Part shown: piece by piece, positions 11,501 through 23,500 of the stretch
Layout of the letters: each line of letters begins with the position of its first letter
How positions within the stretch are numbered: the first letter of the stretch is position 1
NCBI GenBank assembly: GCA_018873245.2
Contig: JAEMBT020000006.1
Coordinates: forward strand, 2,979,855 to 3,043,854
Origin: Archegozetes longisetosus
Taxonomy: Eukaryota; Arthropoda; Arachnida; Sarcoptiformes; Trhypochthoniidae
Length of the DNA: 64,000 nucleotides
Reading direction: 5' to 3'
Notes under the pieces: model-generated
Databases searched by the model: none
What the model was told of the DNA's origin: nothing
Seen by the model: the letters and a program-made list of their open reading frames with translations, nothing else
Translations under genes and position numbers: made by a program

Positions 11501-13025
11501 TGAGTGATTACATGGTTTTGATTTTTACGATTCGGTTAAAACACATCCCGAAATTATTAGATAGATGAAACGCAATAAATTAAATCTTAGTTCAATTTTC
11601 AGTAGCAGTTCCTTACTTACCCATTAGAAATTGAGAAAATTCTGTATTCTGCAATAGTCGAGTATCGGAAGACTCTTCTCAAGCCATAAAGAACCAACAA
11701 ATACTTTCTATCTGACGATAATGATAGACCTGATAAACGGAATCGTTTCTATTTATGAAAATTTCCAAAAACTGTTTACTTTTCAAAACATAGTATCGCA
11801 TACTAGAAACTAGCAATAATCCTATACTCACAATAGATTCGTTTTGTACAAGTATAGTTTTTCTCATATCACTAACATTTGTTATACACAAATTGTTTTG
11901 CGGATCATAATGAATTAACTCGTTATCTGAAATCCACTTTCCACGGAATATTTTAGGCGAGAAATCACCGTTTATGAAGTTTTCAAATGTTATGGTCTGT
12001 TTTGAATTTTTAGTTACATTGATTTTTGTTCGGATATGATAGATAGATTACTATTTTCTAATGAGTTTTCTGTAGTTGTACTCAACTCTTTTCTGTTATT
12101 AAATATATATTTAATTTCAGATCCGCTTGCGTTTGCATTAAATTTTGTGTATTCTTCATGATCATCATTGTCGTTATCACTGAATATTTCATCATAGAAT
12201 ATGGCGAATGACAGAAATAGGACACTAACCACTACTAATATTAGAACTGATAGTCCAAATCTCCTACTATGGTAAAATGGCTTTTTCTAAGGGTGAAAAA
12301 TTGAATATATAGCTAATCATTCAATAAAAATAACTCTATTAATTATATAACAATTTTTCAATAGTTGACTTCAATAGAAGAAAAAATATATTTAAGACTC
12401 ATTTGATGATGTTAACTATGAGAAGAAATAATTTTCAAAAAAAAAAATCGAGAAAATTGTAGTTGGCCAAGAATTTCACATACTTGCTTATAAATTCATA
12501 ACATAAGTTTGAACTCATATTATTTCAAACATTATGTTCTGATTGACCTTATAAAAAATTTTGAGATTTTCAAAATCACTTATTGATTCAGTACCACTTT
12601 TATGGATTGTAGTGTTTTTAGAATAACTCCAAAAGATTGAGACAAATGATAATGTTTAAAGTACGATACTGTATTCTACGAACATTCTTATTTTATTAGG
12701 CCATTCAAAAAGTTCTGCTAATAAAATATTTTAATGAATTTAAATTATTGTGTTGTATTTATTTGCCAGCAGGACAAACATTAACTGACAATTATTCTGG
12801 TGGCTCGATAAATCAATTGCGAGACAAACTAAAAGAGAAAAGTCGAAAAATGAAGTTTTTTTCTATATATGCTAACCACAAAACTTTTGAATGACCTGAT
12901 ACAACTATCGAAAAAATTATTATAACTAATTTTCTCACCGGTTCAGGCTGGTATAAAAAAGTGCTGCTATCACCATTGTATGAGCTAGTTGCAGTACTGT
13001 TAGCTTGATATATTGTTCTATCCAT
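8573..13025 (-). CDS. Dipeptidyl peptidase IV-like membrane serine protease
   Basis: Removes N-terminal dipeptides from peptides at the cell surface (peptidase family S9B). Coding exons: 13025-12939, 12286-11828, 11729-11621, 11450-10920, 10857-10731, 10649-10515, 10460-10381, 10290-9944, 9884-9605, 9174-9011, 8943-8806, 8742-8573; about 875 residues (human DPP4 has 766). A 30-residue cytoplasmic start is followed by one membrane anchor at about 39-60, as in type II proteins. The propeller carries DWVYEEE (about 284-290), the pair of glutamates that holds the substrate amino end. The triad is present: Ser about 739 in GWSYGG, Asp about 819 in GTADD, His about 851 in PDNNHNL. It is therefore of the active type, unlike DPP6/DPP10. 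All junctions keep phase. The one fault is a missing base in the T5 run at 12023-12027, in the weakly conserved stalk; sequencing error is the simplest reading. Confidence 0.94.
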
Positions 13026-14075
13026 TGTGAGAACTATTAGAGGAACTTGTGTTGCCAGAAAATTTTTATTATAAATGCTACTTGCATGTGTTTGAAACGT
13101 TTTCGCTAAGTATGTTTCACATAGGTAGGAATACAAGTACTTTCTAAAAATTTGTTCTGAAAAGGCGTTAAAAATGAGAATTACTCATCATTTTTAAAGC
13201 ATGGTGTTAGTTTTCGGTTGCATATTACAGGATATTGATTGAAACTATATAATTGAATACAACATTAAATAAAAGTGCAATTTAGTTTCTATAAAATCAT
13301 TTTTAAGGGAAGAATAAGAGGTTTTGCAATATAACAAGTTATTCTTATATATAAAAAAACTGATAGAATATTGTGCACTACAATGGGATAGCATAATTTT
13401 CACTGCAAACATAGCTCATGCCTCCTAGAACTATATTAGTACTTTTAAAAGTGAAATAGGAAATGACTACTGGTGCAAAATTCAAATACTTAAACCAAAT
13501 ATGATTTATAGGAAATATTCAATATAAACTTAGCTGTTTGTTTAAGGTATTTTCTTATGATTGTGAAAATAATTCAAATTGACGCAATTCAACGTTTACA
13601 TTTGACACAAAAATTCTAATTAAAGTTAACACTTCACAACGACACGAAAAGGATTTTACGTTAGAAATTCGATCTTCGAAAAAATGAAGAGCAGATATTT
13701 TATTAACATGTGTTGCATACTAAGCATTAGACGCATACTTAATATGATTTATGTGACTCAAGGTTTATTTAGATTTCAATTCATATGGCATGTAATCGAA
13801 AAGTATGTCAATCATTTATTGAGTGTTCAATGTTAAAAAAAACTTTCCAAATCATAAGCAATATATCACATCACAATTAAGTGAATCGTTTATAAATCAC
13901 ACTGTGTTATCATATCTCTATGACATTTATTATCATTTAAGTATATTAACAGATCTTATGACCTAATAGTATATCGAAATTGAAGTGCTGGTTGGATTAG
14001 TGTTGAGCACATTTTTTTCAAGTGAAGTACTATAGTTTGAACAGTGTTACAGCGTTAAAGAAAACATTTTTTAAA
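13026..14075. promoter_or_regulatory. Shared upstream region between two head-to-head genes
   Basis: About 1.05 kb separates the start codons of the minus-strand peptidase and the plus-strand epimerase, so both promoters must lie here unless 5' untranslated exons intervene. I saw no clear TATA box at a sensible place for either gene. Confidence 0.4.
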
Positions 14076-17000
14076 ATGTCTCAAACAGTTTTTGTTACTG
14101 GTGGTGCGGGTTATGTGGGTTCTCATTGCGTTTTAGAACTCTTGGTCAACAACTATGAAGTTATAGTAATCGACAATCTTGTGAATGCTGTTAGACACGA
14201 AAATAAAGAATTGCCTGAAAGTCTCGTACGGGTTGAAAGACTTGCAAATAGAAAATTAAAGCAATTTATTAATGGAGACCTAAATGACGAATCAGTACTA
14301 GAGAACATTTTTTCGAGTAACAAGATAGAAGTCGTGATACATTTTGCAGCTCTAAAATCAGTCGGAGAATCAGTGGCTAAACCTCTAGCTTACTATCAGA
14401 ATAATGTGAGCGGAAGTCTTAAACTGTTGCAGGCTATGAAGAAATTCAATGTGAAAAAATTCATATTTTCGTCTTCGGCTACAGTTTATGGAGATCCACA
14501 ACACCTGCCTCTTGTCGAAACACATCCAACTGGTCAGAACTGCACTAATCCTTACGGGAAGAGCAAGTTTATGGTAGAACAGATTCTTCATGATCTTTGC
14601 ATATCATCGCCTGATTGGTCAGTCATTTCTTTGCGATACTTCAATCCAGTAGGTGCTCATTCTTCGGGAGATATTGGAGAAGATCCACAAGAAATTCCCA
14701 ATAATTTGATGCCTTTTGTGACTCAAGTGGCCGTTGGGTTAAGAAAAGAGCTGAAAGTTTTTGGTAATGATTATAACACTGTTGATGGAACAGGAGTTAG
14801 AGATTATATACATATTGAGGATTTGGCTAATGGGCACTTGAAAGCACTCGATAAGTTGTTAACTGAAAATTGGAATGGATTTAATGTTATTAATTTAGGC
14901 ACAGGTCGCGGATATAGTGTTCTTGAGGTAAATGACCCGTTATTTTATTTAACTAAAATAAGTAGATTTTGATTCAATTTAAAGTGACAGTTCTTATACA
15001 AAATTAATATATTATCATGCAGTCAGTTTTAGTATTTAGTTCCTTATGAGTTGGCTCACAAAAATGTAAATCTCCACTTTTAATTTGCAGAATTATGCTC
15101 AATATTTCAATTTTAATAACTATCTTCCAATAAGTTTAAGGATTTTTTATTATAAAATATCTTTATCGATCTTCTTTCTAATCAAAGCTATGGTTTATTT
15201 TAAAAAAGACAAAAAGCGAACTGTTATTTCAAATACTGTTTCTTGAACAATAGAACGTGGTTTAGAACTTCGTTTAAATTAAGATGGTAGATAAAAAAGT
15301 GAAAACTCCAATATCTAACTTAAAGATATTCAATGTCAGCAGATTAAAACTCGTTGTTTGGCTTCAATGGCAGAATTGAAGCATCGCTTAATATTTACTT
15401 TTTCATACATTTCTATTCAATTAAATACGAAGCTTATCGAAATATTGTTTAACTTGTCCATATGAAAAAATGAGAACTGATCCAAAGAGTTACCCTATTT
15501 TCGTGACTGTAGCATCACTATAACATAGGAATTAAGGATTTTGAGAAAAAATTGCATGTATAGCCCGCACCGAATATACCATCAGAACCAAAAGTAAAAT
15601 ACATTTTTATTTTAAATATGTATCTCACTGTATATCCCTTTATAAGCTAATTAAAGCAGACCGTACTGACAATATATTGCCATTATATTGATATTATGAA
15701 TAAATAGTCCAAATCTGCATATGAGATCAAAAACCTTATTTTTAGCTTAAAAAAGAACTGAACGATGGAAAGCTAAAATGTCTTACCTTTCTTACTATAG
15801 TTTATTGTTACTCTAAATTAGAACATGATTGATACCTGCTCAACGCTTATCCCAATCAATCATAAAACAAATAATTGTTATAATTTAGCTACAAATACGC
15901 ATAGTAACTTTAATCTGTGTATAAACTCAATACTAAGTGAGATAAGACATGAAATCTTTTAGCGATGATTTTTTATTAAAAAAAATCGCATTGATCTAGG
16001 ATTTTAAACTTAAAAATACTAAAGGACAAACTTATATAAAGCACTGAAAACGCGTTAGGCCTTTAATAAACACGTTGTTTTAAAATAAATACTAATTCTG
16101 TTTAATAAATAGTAAGTTTATTAAGTAACGAATTTTTTGAATAAGATTCATTAGAGAAGAGGTCAGCCGATTGATATTACGGTCATAGCCATAAGCGGTC
16201 TCCCTCTTGCTTAATAACATTAACTTCGCCCGTATTATACCATCTTTGATACAATTTAGTGAGTGTCCTCACATCTCGTGATAATCAATGACAGTCAATA
16301 CTGTTATTACTCGAAAGTCCAGTCCCACATAAATTAATTATCATATTTCTCTCTCTCATATCGATCGACTGATCTCTTCTTCAATGAATGTTACTCAAAA
16401 ATTGCATTAATAAATTTATGATTTACTAAACAGAATTAACGTTTACTTTAAAGCAACGTGTTTATTGAAAGCCTAATGTGTTTGCAATGCTTTATATAGG
16501 CTTGTCCTTTAGTATTTTTAAGTTCAAAATCTTAGATTAATGTGATTTTTTTCGATAAAAATTTATCGCTAAAAGATTTTATGTCTTATATCAATTAGTA
16601 TTGAGTATGTACACAGATTAAAGTATGTACAGCTCCTAATTAAAAACGTTTGTTCTACATAAAGTATTTATCTTAAAAATGTACTTTACTTTCGATCTTT
16701 GATGGTATTGCCCACACTTCATGCAAATGTATTTTTAGACTTTACTAATGTGATAATACATATCTATAAAGTTACAGATATGTTAATAAGACATATTATG
16801 AATCGTCGCTTTGAACTATGCTGTCGTATCTCTGATTGAAGTAACATTACAGATTCGACAGTATAGTTCTAAAGCGACGAAATACAACCATTTTCTAATT
16901 TTACGTATAACATGAACCCTATGTATTATCCGCAGACTAAAGTTTTTCAGGAATTAAACTTTTTCCTGATGTTACCAGCGGGATATAGTCGCGAAAATAG

Positions 17001-17286
17001 GGTATTTTGTATGTTTGAAATTACAATACCATTTTTTAATGACAGCACTGATTTAATCCAGTTTGTTTTATAATGAAAGGTCGTCAGAGCTTTCGAATCA
17101 GCTACTAGTGTTAAAATTCCATACCAAATAGTGGATCGAAGACCTGGAGATGTAACGGCACTTTATGCTGATTCTAAGCTAGCTTTGGAAAAATTGAATT
17201 GGAAGGCAGAAAAAGGTATGGAAGACATGTGTGCTTCTGCCTGGAAATGGCAATCGAAAAATCCAAATGGGTATAGGTCGAAATAA
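14076..17286 (+). CDS. GALE: UDP-glucose 4-epimerase
   Basis: Interconverts UDP-glucose and UDP-galactose (and usually the N-acetyl forms) in the Leloir pathway, in the cytosol, with bound NAD. Two coding exons, 14076-14927 and 17080-17286, join in phase 0 to give 352 residues, the usual animal length. Seen directly: NAD-binding TGGAGYVGSH at 8-17, SSSATVYG at 132-139 with the catalytic serine, and the Y-x3-K pair at Tyr160/Lys164 in NPYGKSK; the second exon holds RRPGDVTALYAD and the conserved end WQSKNPNGY. The ATG at 14076 puts the Rossmann motif at the usual distance from the start; no in-frame ATG lies just upstream. The 2.15-kb intron is mostly occupied by a transposon (15491-17004). 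The frame is intact. A possible AATAAA signal lies at 17417-17422. Confidence 0.97.
15491..17004. mobile_element. 1.5-kb nested palindromic DNA transposon inside the GALE intron
   Basis: The outer ends are inverted: ACCCTATTTTCGTGACTGTA at 15493 and TATAGTCGCGAAAATAGGGT ending at 17003, with TA on both sides (15491-15492 and 17003-17004). Inside are further inverted pairs: 15552-15622 with about 16661-16734, and the main arms 15893-16180 with about 16345-16628 (about 290 bases each). A separate 25-base hairpin sits at 16803-16880. No transposase frame is present. TA flanks suggest mobilisation by a Tc1/mariner-like enzyme. It lies wholly within the intron and leaves splice sites intact. Confidence 0.75.
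16803..16880. repeat. Perfect-looking short hairpin within the transposon
   Basis: The arms TCGTCGCTTTGAACTATGCTG... (16803-16826) and ...CGACAGTATAGTTCTAAAGCG (16856-16880) are reverse complements apart from one mismatch and one inserted base, around a 29-base loop. It lies outside the main palindrome, on one side only. Confidence 0.7.
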
Positions 17287-18406
17287 CCATAAAATATGAT
17301 TGCAACTTTTTTAGTGAAAATTTTAATTAGCATAAATTGCACTGTTATTGATTTTTTCAAATAATGCAATACTAGTACTTAGCGAATACTTTTATTTTCT
17401 TTACCAATTTAAAATTAATAAAAGCTCAAGTTGAAATTTAAAGGTTTCATAATAAAGATATTTTCATTTATTTTTCAAATGTCTTTTGATCAAAAAATTA
17501 CAAAAGTAAAAAGTATTTCTGAATCTAAAAAATAATTCAATTTTCAGTGAAGTTCAAATCATTTGAATTATGATATCGATAAAATATTATCTCTTTAGCA
17601 ATTACCTGAAGCGTCTGTAAAATTTACTAAATAAGTTAGATACTATCGAGACACCTATAAATACCTTGAGATTCAAATTTTTTTTATTGAAATTTAAATT
17701 TACTATGAAGTAAAATTGTTTAACGGAAAATTAGTTGATAGCGAATTTTTGTAAAGATTATTAATTCGTCTGAAAGTAATCGAGGATTCACTTTTGTTTG
17801 AAATTTTTAGTTTTAGTCACATATATTTCGTCCTTTAATGTGTTTAATGCCTTGAAAGCTTGTCAGAAATTGATTTACAAGAGAAAATATTCATTCATCT
17901 ATTGTATCATATCTAGCACTTCAAACCTTATCGGTAGCTTTTTTCAAATTGAATCTGTTCGAATTTTTAGAATTATTTGTTCATTTTTATTCAAAAACAA
18001 TGCGTGTAATAACAATGAGGTATGCTTTACATTGAAGTGACGGTGTAGTTGAGTAAGTAATAACGAATATAAATTGTATCGAGATAAATACTAAAGAGAC
18101 TTTCGATATTATTTCATTGAGACTTCTGCACAGACTGGGAGTATCACTAAATAATAATCAGAGTAAATACTATCGAAGTAAATACTAAAGAGGAAATACT
18201 GTATTAGGAAAAGTTTTGTTCAGTATTCAAACTATGAGGGCTTACATTTTCCAAAAACAATAAATACATCAACGAATACATCATATTTCCTAAGTTTACA
18301 GCTTTGAAAGATTCAGGGAAAATACGCTTAAGAGTATTAACAGCAATCAATTTATTTGGCCTTAAACTGAAAAAATTTTATGACACTATTAGCTCGCATT
18401 AAGTGA
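17287..18406. other. Intergenic, 3' flank of GALE
   Basis: Holds the GALE 3' untranslated region (AATAAA at 17417-17422). A hydrophobic open frame at 17798-18040 begins without ATG and was not accepted. Confidence 0.5.
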
Positions 18407-18531
18407 AAGCCAGTCATTCGATTCAAAAATAGGAGTTCCTTTGTATCTACAAGAAGCACTTAATAATAAACATTTTGTGATCCAAGTAGCCGTTAGACTG
18501 ACTAATGAGTTGAGTATTTTTTGCAGCAATT
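18407..18531 (+). pseudogene. Short epimerase-like relic downstream of GALE
   Basis: An open stretch read as SQSFDSKIGVPLYL, QEALNN, then FVIQVAVRLTNELSIF aligns with GALE residues around GDIGEDP-QEIPNN-FVTQVAVGLRKELKVF. I count about 12 identities over 27 positions in the second half, in the same order and spacing. A TAA ends it at 18529-18531, and I found no flanking epimerase sequence. It lies 1.1 kb past the GALE stop and in the same orientation, so it is probably an old tandem copy. The match is short and should be tested. Confidence 0.45.
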
Positions 18532-20536
18532 AAGGCTTTGTAGGCCAAAACTTGCTGATTCGGCTCGAATTGAAAGTAGAACTTGAACTATAAAGAATAA
18601 GGTTTCATTTAGATTGACTGCTTAAAAATTGTTGGATGCTAGAGGTCACATAAATTGCTAGACTTGCTACAAGAGTAAGGATTCTTTTAAGAGTGAGGTC
18701 AAACCAATCAAGCCTTATTTGCGTGAGTCATCATTTCAACAATTGGCTTCAAGATAGAGCTTTAAATCTAGATTTCTAGTTGCTTCATTTCGAGCTTCAA
18801 TCGTGTCAATAAGTCTTGAACAACAATTTTTACTCCAAAGTGGAGCTTAAGAGCTTCTAGCAAGCTTAAGCTGTGAATCTTGTTGATGAACTGGCGTAGA
18901 TTAGGTTGTCACCTTCAACTCGATTCAAAGCTGGAGTTAAACTAGTTAAACAGCATAATTATGCTTTTCTCATTGTTATGTAAGAGTTTGCAACTTTACT
19001 TATCTCATAAATATATTTCTAACATATATTACGGTTCTTAGAATATCTTATTAATATACAGTATGAGTTACAGTATAAGTCTATCCTTATTTCTGTTACT
19101 ACAATATAACAAGTCTAATACCATGAATGTTGACCATTTGACTCGACTGGTCCCTACGTATGAGTTTCGATTGTTTCATTAATTTCTCATTAATTTGATT
19201 GTTATTTCGATATACGAGATACACGTCTGGAATGGTATTGACAAATTATTCAGTGATCGAGTGTTGACTCAAAATTTAAAAATATAAGTCCAATAAACGC
19301 TTCTTAAGTGATTGAAAATTGAGTCAGGTTACTTGTGGTTCCTTTTATTTGAGTTTGTAAGCGTGAACAATGTCATTTGTCTTAATTCTCGCTTTGATGA
19401 TGAAAGATTGAACAAAGTTGAAATTGCAAAGTATCACTAGTACATTTTGGCACCATTCATAAATAACTTGCAAATCTAAAATTATAACTTCCACTTCAAA
19501 CAATTGTCTATTTTTGATTATTCATTTTTTTAAAGGATGACCTAAATTACACTAAATTATAAATAATTTTTAAATACTACACTTTAGAAATGTTTGGTCA
19601 AAAAACAATTCAAAACTATTGGTATGTTTTTATCTCAAACAACTTATACTTTAATGCTTATTAAAACTTAAAATTAATAATCAGGTCCATTCTCCTTTCA
19701 AGTTTGATAAATAGATAAGTTAGTTGAACATTTTTCAATCTTTCGAAACCTAGTTTTGAGACTTATTGTAAAGATGATTTTTCTTGTGTATCAAAATCAA
19801 TGTTATAAAGAATAAAATTGTGAACAGGGCTACTTTTGTAGACAAAAATTGGAGACTTTGAGGAAAATGTTCCAAAGACATTTTATATAATCTTCAACTT
19901 TCCACTTCGAGCATTCAATTTTTCAAATGTTTTGTTTGTGAAAAGTACAGATATTAGACGTTTACGAAATTCTGTATCATAATAACCACAATGGTTGGAA
20001 CATCTTGTAAAGAATTTCTAGAAATTGCTAAACCTCTTAAATTTATGAATTATATATAGAAGACAAAATGTGTGTGAGTTTGAAGTCAAATTGATCAAAT
20101 TTACACTCAAATTGAACCATTAATCTTGAGTCTAAAGTTATGGCTAGAAATCTTAAAAGGTAACAGCTTTAATTAAAAGCTTTTAAAAAATTTTGTAGAC
20201 AATCATTTTATTGGTTCCAAAAGTTCTAGTAAAATTAGTAACTCAAATGAGACGATATAACAGCGTTCACAGTATTAGTCGTACAAATTTGGTCCTAAAA
20301 GCAATCGCACTATAAAAATAGTGTTAAAAATAAAGGTTTCACAAATTGATCACATTTTGAACAAATAGTAATTTTGAATAAAGCCGACAACAGTCGTTTC
20401 AACCAAGAAGAAACTATAATTTCGAGAGTTACTTAAGCTTTGAAGCAAAAAACAAAAATTGTCTGTGGTTTGAGCCAATCATTATTATTTGAAGAATTTA
20501 AATAATCGAACCTAAATTTTTATAAATAATTTGAAC
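18532..20536. other. Intergenic between GALE and the transhydrogenase
   Basis: AT-rich; no gene or repeat supported. The 3' untranslated region of the minus-strand transhydrogenase falls at the right end. Confidence 0.5.
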
Positions 20537-23500
20537 CTAAACCATTCCGTAAGTTTGTTTAACTTTATTGAGTAATGCGTCGCATGTCTTCTTAGCGTCT
20601 CCCAAAAGCATAGATGTGTTTGGATTGTAGAATATTGGATTATCAACAGCCGCATAACCCACACCTAAACTTCTCTTCATCACAATTACCTGAAAAATAA
20701 AAACAAGTTATATCGAATTATCTATCTAAATTTTGACAATAGAAAGAATAAAAGTTTTGTGCCACTCAAAAAAATTCTTATTGATACGAGTTCTCGGAAT
20801 ATCTACTTTTTTTGGTTAGCTTTAAAGTATTGAGTAAATGGATTTATCTTCAAAAAGGATAAAAATAATTGAGTAGTTCAAAAAAGACTTATTGAAAATC
20901 CTTTTGAATAAGCTTCAACTAAATAATTATAAATATTTTAAAGGGTAATATTCAATAGTAATATCCGATTTTCAGTTTCAAAAGTTTTGAAAAGTTTAAT
21001 TACTTGTTTAGATTTCCAGACTCTAAGTACAGGCATTCCAGCAATGATTGAATTTGGATCATCTTCAGCAGCAGAATTGACAGTATCGTTGGCTCCAATA
21101 ACAAGGGTCAAATCCGTATCGTTGAAGTCTTCATTGATCTCATCCATTTCTAAGACCACATCATATGGAACTCCTGCTTCAGCTAACAGCACATTAAGTT
21201 GTCCAGGCATACGACCGGCTACTGGATGTATACCAAACCTAACATTCTTTCCTTTTTCTCTTAAAACTTTGACCATTTCTGCCAATGGATACTGAGCTTT
21301 GGCAACACATAAGCCATAACCTGGTGTTATGATTATGTTCTTGGCTTCAGTTATCGCTTCAACACTCTGATCGACATTCCACTCCGTGTGCGTTCCAGTA
21401 ATTACTTTTGCAGGTCCTGTTCCTGTTGTTCCAAAACCTCCGAGGATTACATTCGGTAGCGAACGATTCATAGCCTGATTGATAAAATACACTAATTAGA
21501 CTTATCAAATGTCAATATTTCGATAAAATGTCTTAATAGTTGAACTGATTTGCCTTAAAATCATAAACAGTGAATTATAAAACTTGCAAAATTATACAAA
21601 ACGTTAGTTTGCGTCAAATGATTTATCTGCCTCAAATGTTTCAAGTCATTATAGAATTTTGACTATTCGCTACTTATGTCACTAAATACTATGCAGCTTG
21701 ACAAAATCAACTTTTCCGACAGATTTTCTAACAAATAAAAATTAACGTGATTATTACTGCATTCAGATATCGACGAATAGAATGACTCGCTGACACCATT
21801 TCTGAGGCTTATTACTTCGAACTTCAGATAGGTTACTTTATCTGGTTTGTTAAATAATCAAATCCAGGCAAATAATAATTGTTCAAAACTTAACCAAAAT
21901 CAAGAAATCAGAAGTTCAAAAAAGAATTTGATGAAAATATAAAAAATGACATACTTTGCACATGATGTACGAAAGAATGGCACCGCTCGATCCAATAAGA
22001 GCTCCAACAATAGTCATTAGATTGTTATTCAACATAAATCCTTCTGCACATAGAGCCCAACCCGAATAGCTGTTCAATACCGTTATGACGACTGGCATGT
22101 CTGCACCACCGATGGCTGCAGTTAGAGTCACTCCCATTATTGTAGATAAGGCAGCAGTTGCGCCTAGTGACGAAAGTCCTGCCACTTTGCTCGGATCCAT
22201 CAAATAGTACGCCATCGAACCAATAGTTCCTAACATTAGAGCTGAATTGATAGCGTGTCTACCCGGCAGTAGAAGTGGAGCTGAATTTAGGAGTCCTTGA
22301 AGTTTACCATAACTGTAATTAAGAATATAACAGATTTGATCATGTAACAAAGAAAACCTACGTTCAAATAAGGATTCGGCGAAGATCACATTCCTATTCT
22401 TAAGCATATCTAGATAACAAATTTCATTTTTAATTGATTATTCAATTTTTCTTGATTTATAAAAGTTTCTATAGATTGAGATAGGGACAACGCTTCAAAT
22501 CATGTGTGAATTTCCCTTGCTTTTCCAATCCATGATATATTGTTTTTTTATTAGATATACAATTAAAATAAGCAATTTTGAAAATTTGATTATCATGCAG
22601 TTTGAGGTTGTCTCTTCATATTTCTGAAAATTGTTATAAGATATCCAAGTTCGTTTAATCAAATTATGATTTTATCCTGAGGGCTAATTTCAGTTAAAAC
22701 ATAGAAAAGTTTTCAAAACTCACGCAACAAGAGATCCACTAAAAGTAACGCCACCGATGTATGTACCCAAAAATAGAGCAGTTTTGACAGTCATGGCAGC
22801 AGGATCAGTAGCAAAGGTCGGAAAGTCGTGAATATATGTGGCAAAACATGTTAAGACAGCTGCCATCCCAACTAGTGAGTGAAAGGCAGCCACCAGTTGA
22901 GGCAGATCTGTTATTTCGATCTTTTTGGCGATTGCCAGACCGACAGCTCCACCACCTGTCATACACGCGGCAATTTGTATGGCCAGTTCGGGCGTTATGT
23001 TCATCAGACCAAGAGTTGCAGCTAATCCTGACGCTACTCCCATCATACCCAAAGCATTACCCAATCGTGATGTTTTTTGAGATGAAAGTCCAGCCAAAGC
23101 GCCCACACAACAAAGAGATGCACCTTTTCATTAAAAACAGATTAACAATATCTATAACCCTTTATCAAATTTTCAAAAATAACTTTTCCAATTCATCAAT
23201 GTTGCTTCTCTTAAATTAATCTTCAAATTTGACTCAGGGGTGACTAAGATCAACATATTTGGAAAACTTCAAAATCATTCCATAGGATATCAATTTATGA
23301 GAACATTCTACATTTTAAGCCAATCATAGCTTTTTGAGTCGGATTCCTGATCATAGCTACCGTTATTACAAAAAGTTCAGTTGACAAAATTTTCTTTTCA
23401 ATATTATTTTGCTACAGCTTCTTAAAATTGGGTGTCATTTTCTATTTAAAGAGTCTTTTCTAAACTCTCGACTCAGACAGAAATTATAGATCGATCAAAA

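Noticed and set aside
14022-14075. Extended epimerase N-terminus
   Set aside because: The extra codons begin with GTG and are not conserved in epimerases; the ATG at 14076 gives the standard start.
17798-18040. 80-codon hydrophobic open frame, plus strand
   Set aside because: Starts without ATG in AT-rich DNA, rich in Phe/Ile/Lys as random AT-rich frames are; no splice partner or known domain.
18060-18195. AAATACTAAAGAG occurring twice
   Set aside because: Only two short copies with no further structure; chance is likely in AT-rich DNA.
22836-23219. 127-codon plus-strand frame
   Set aside because: Antisense shadow of transhydrogenase exon 5, whose own frame is conserved.
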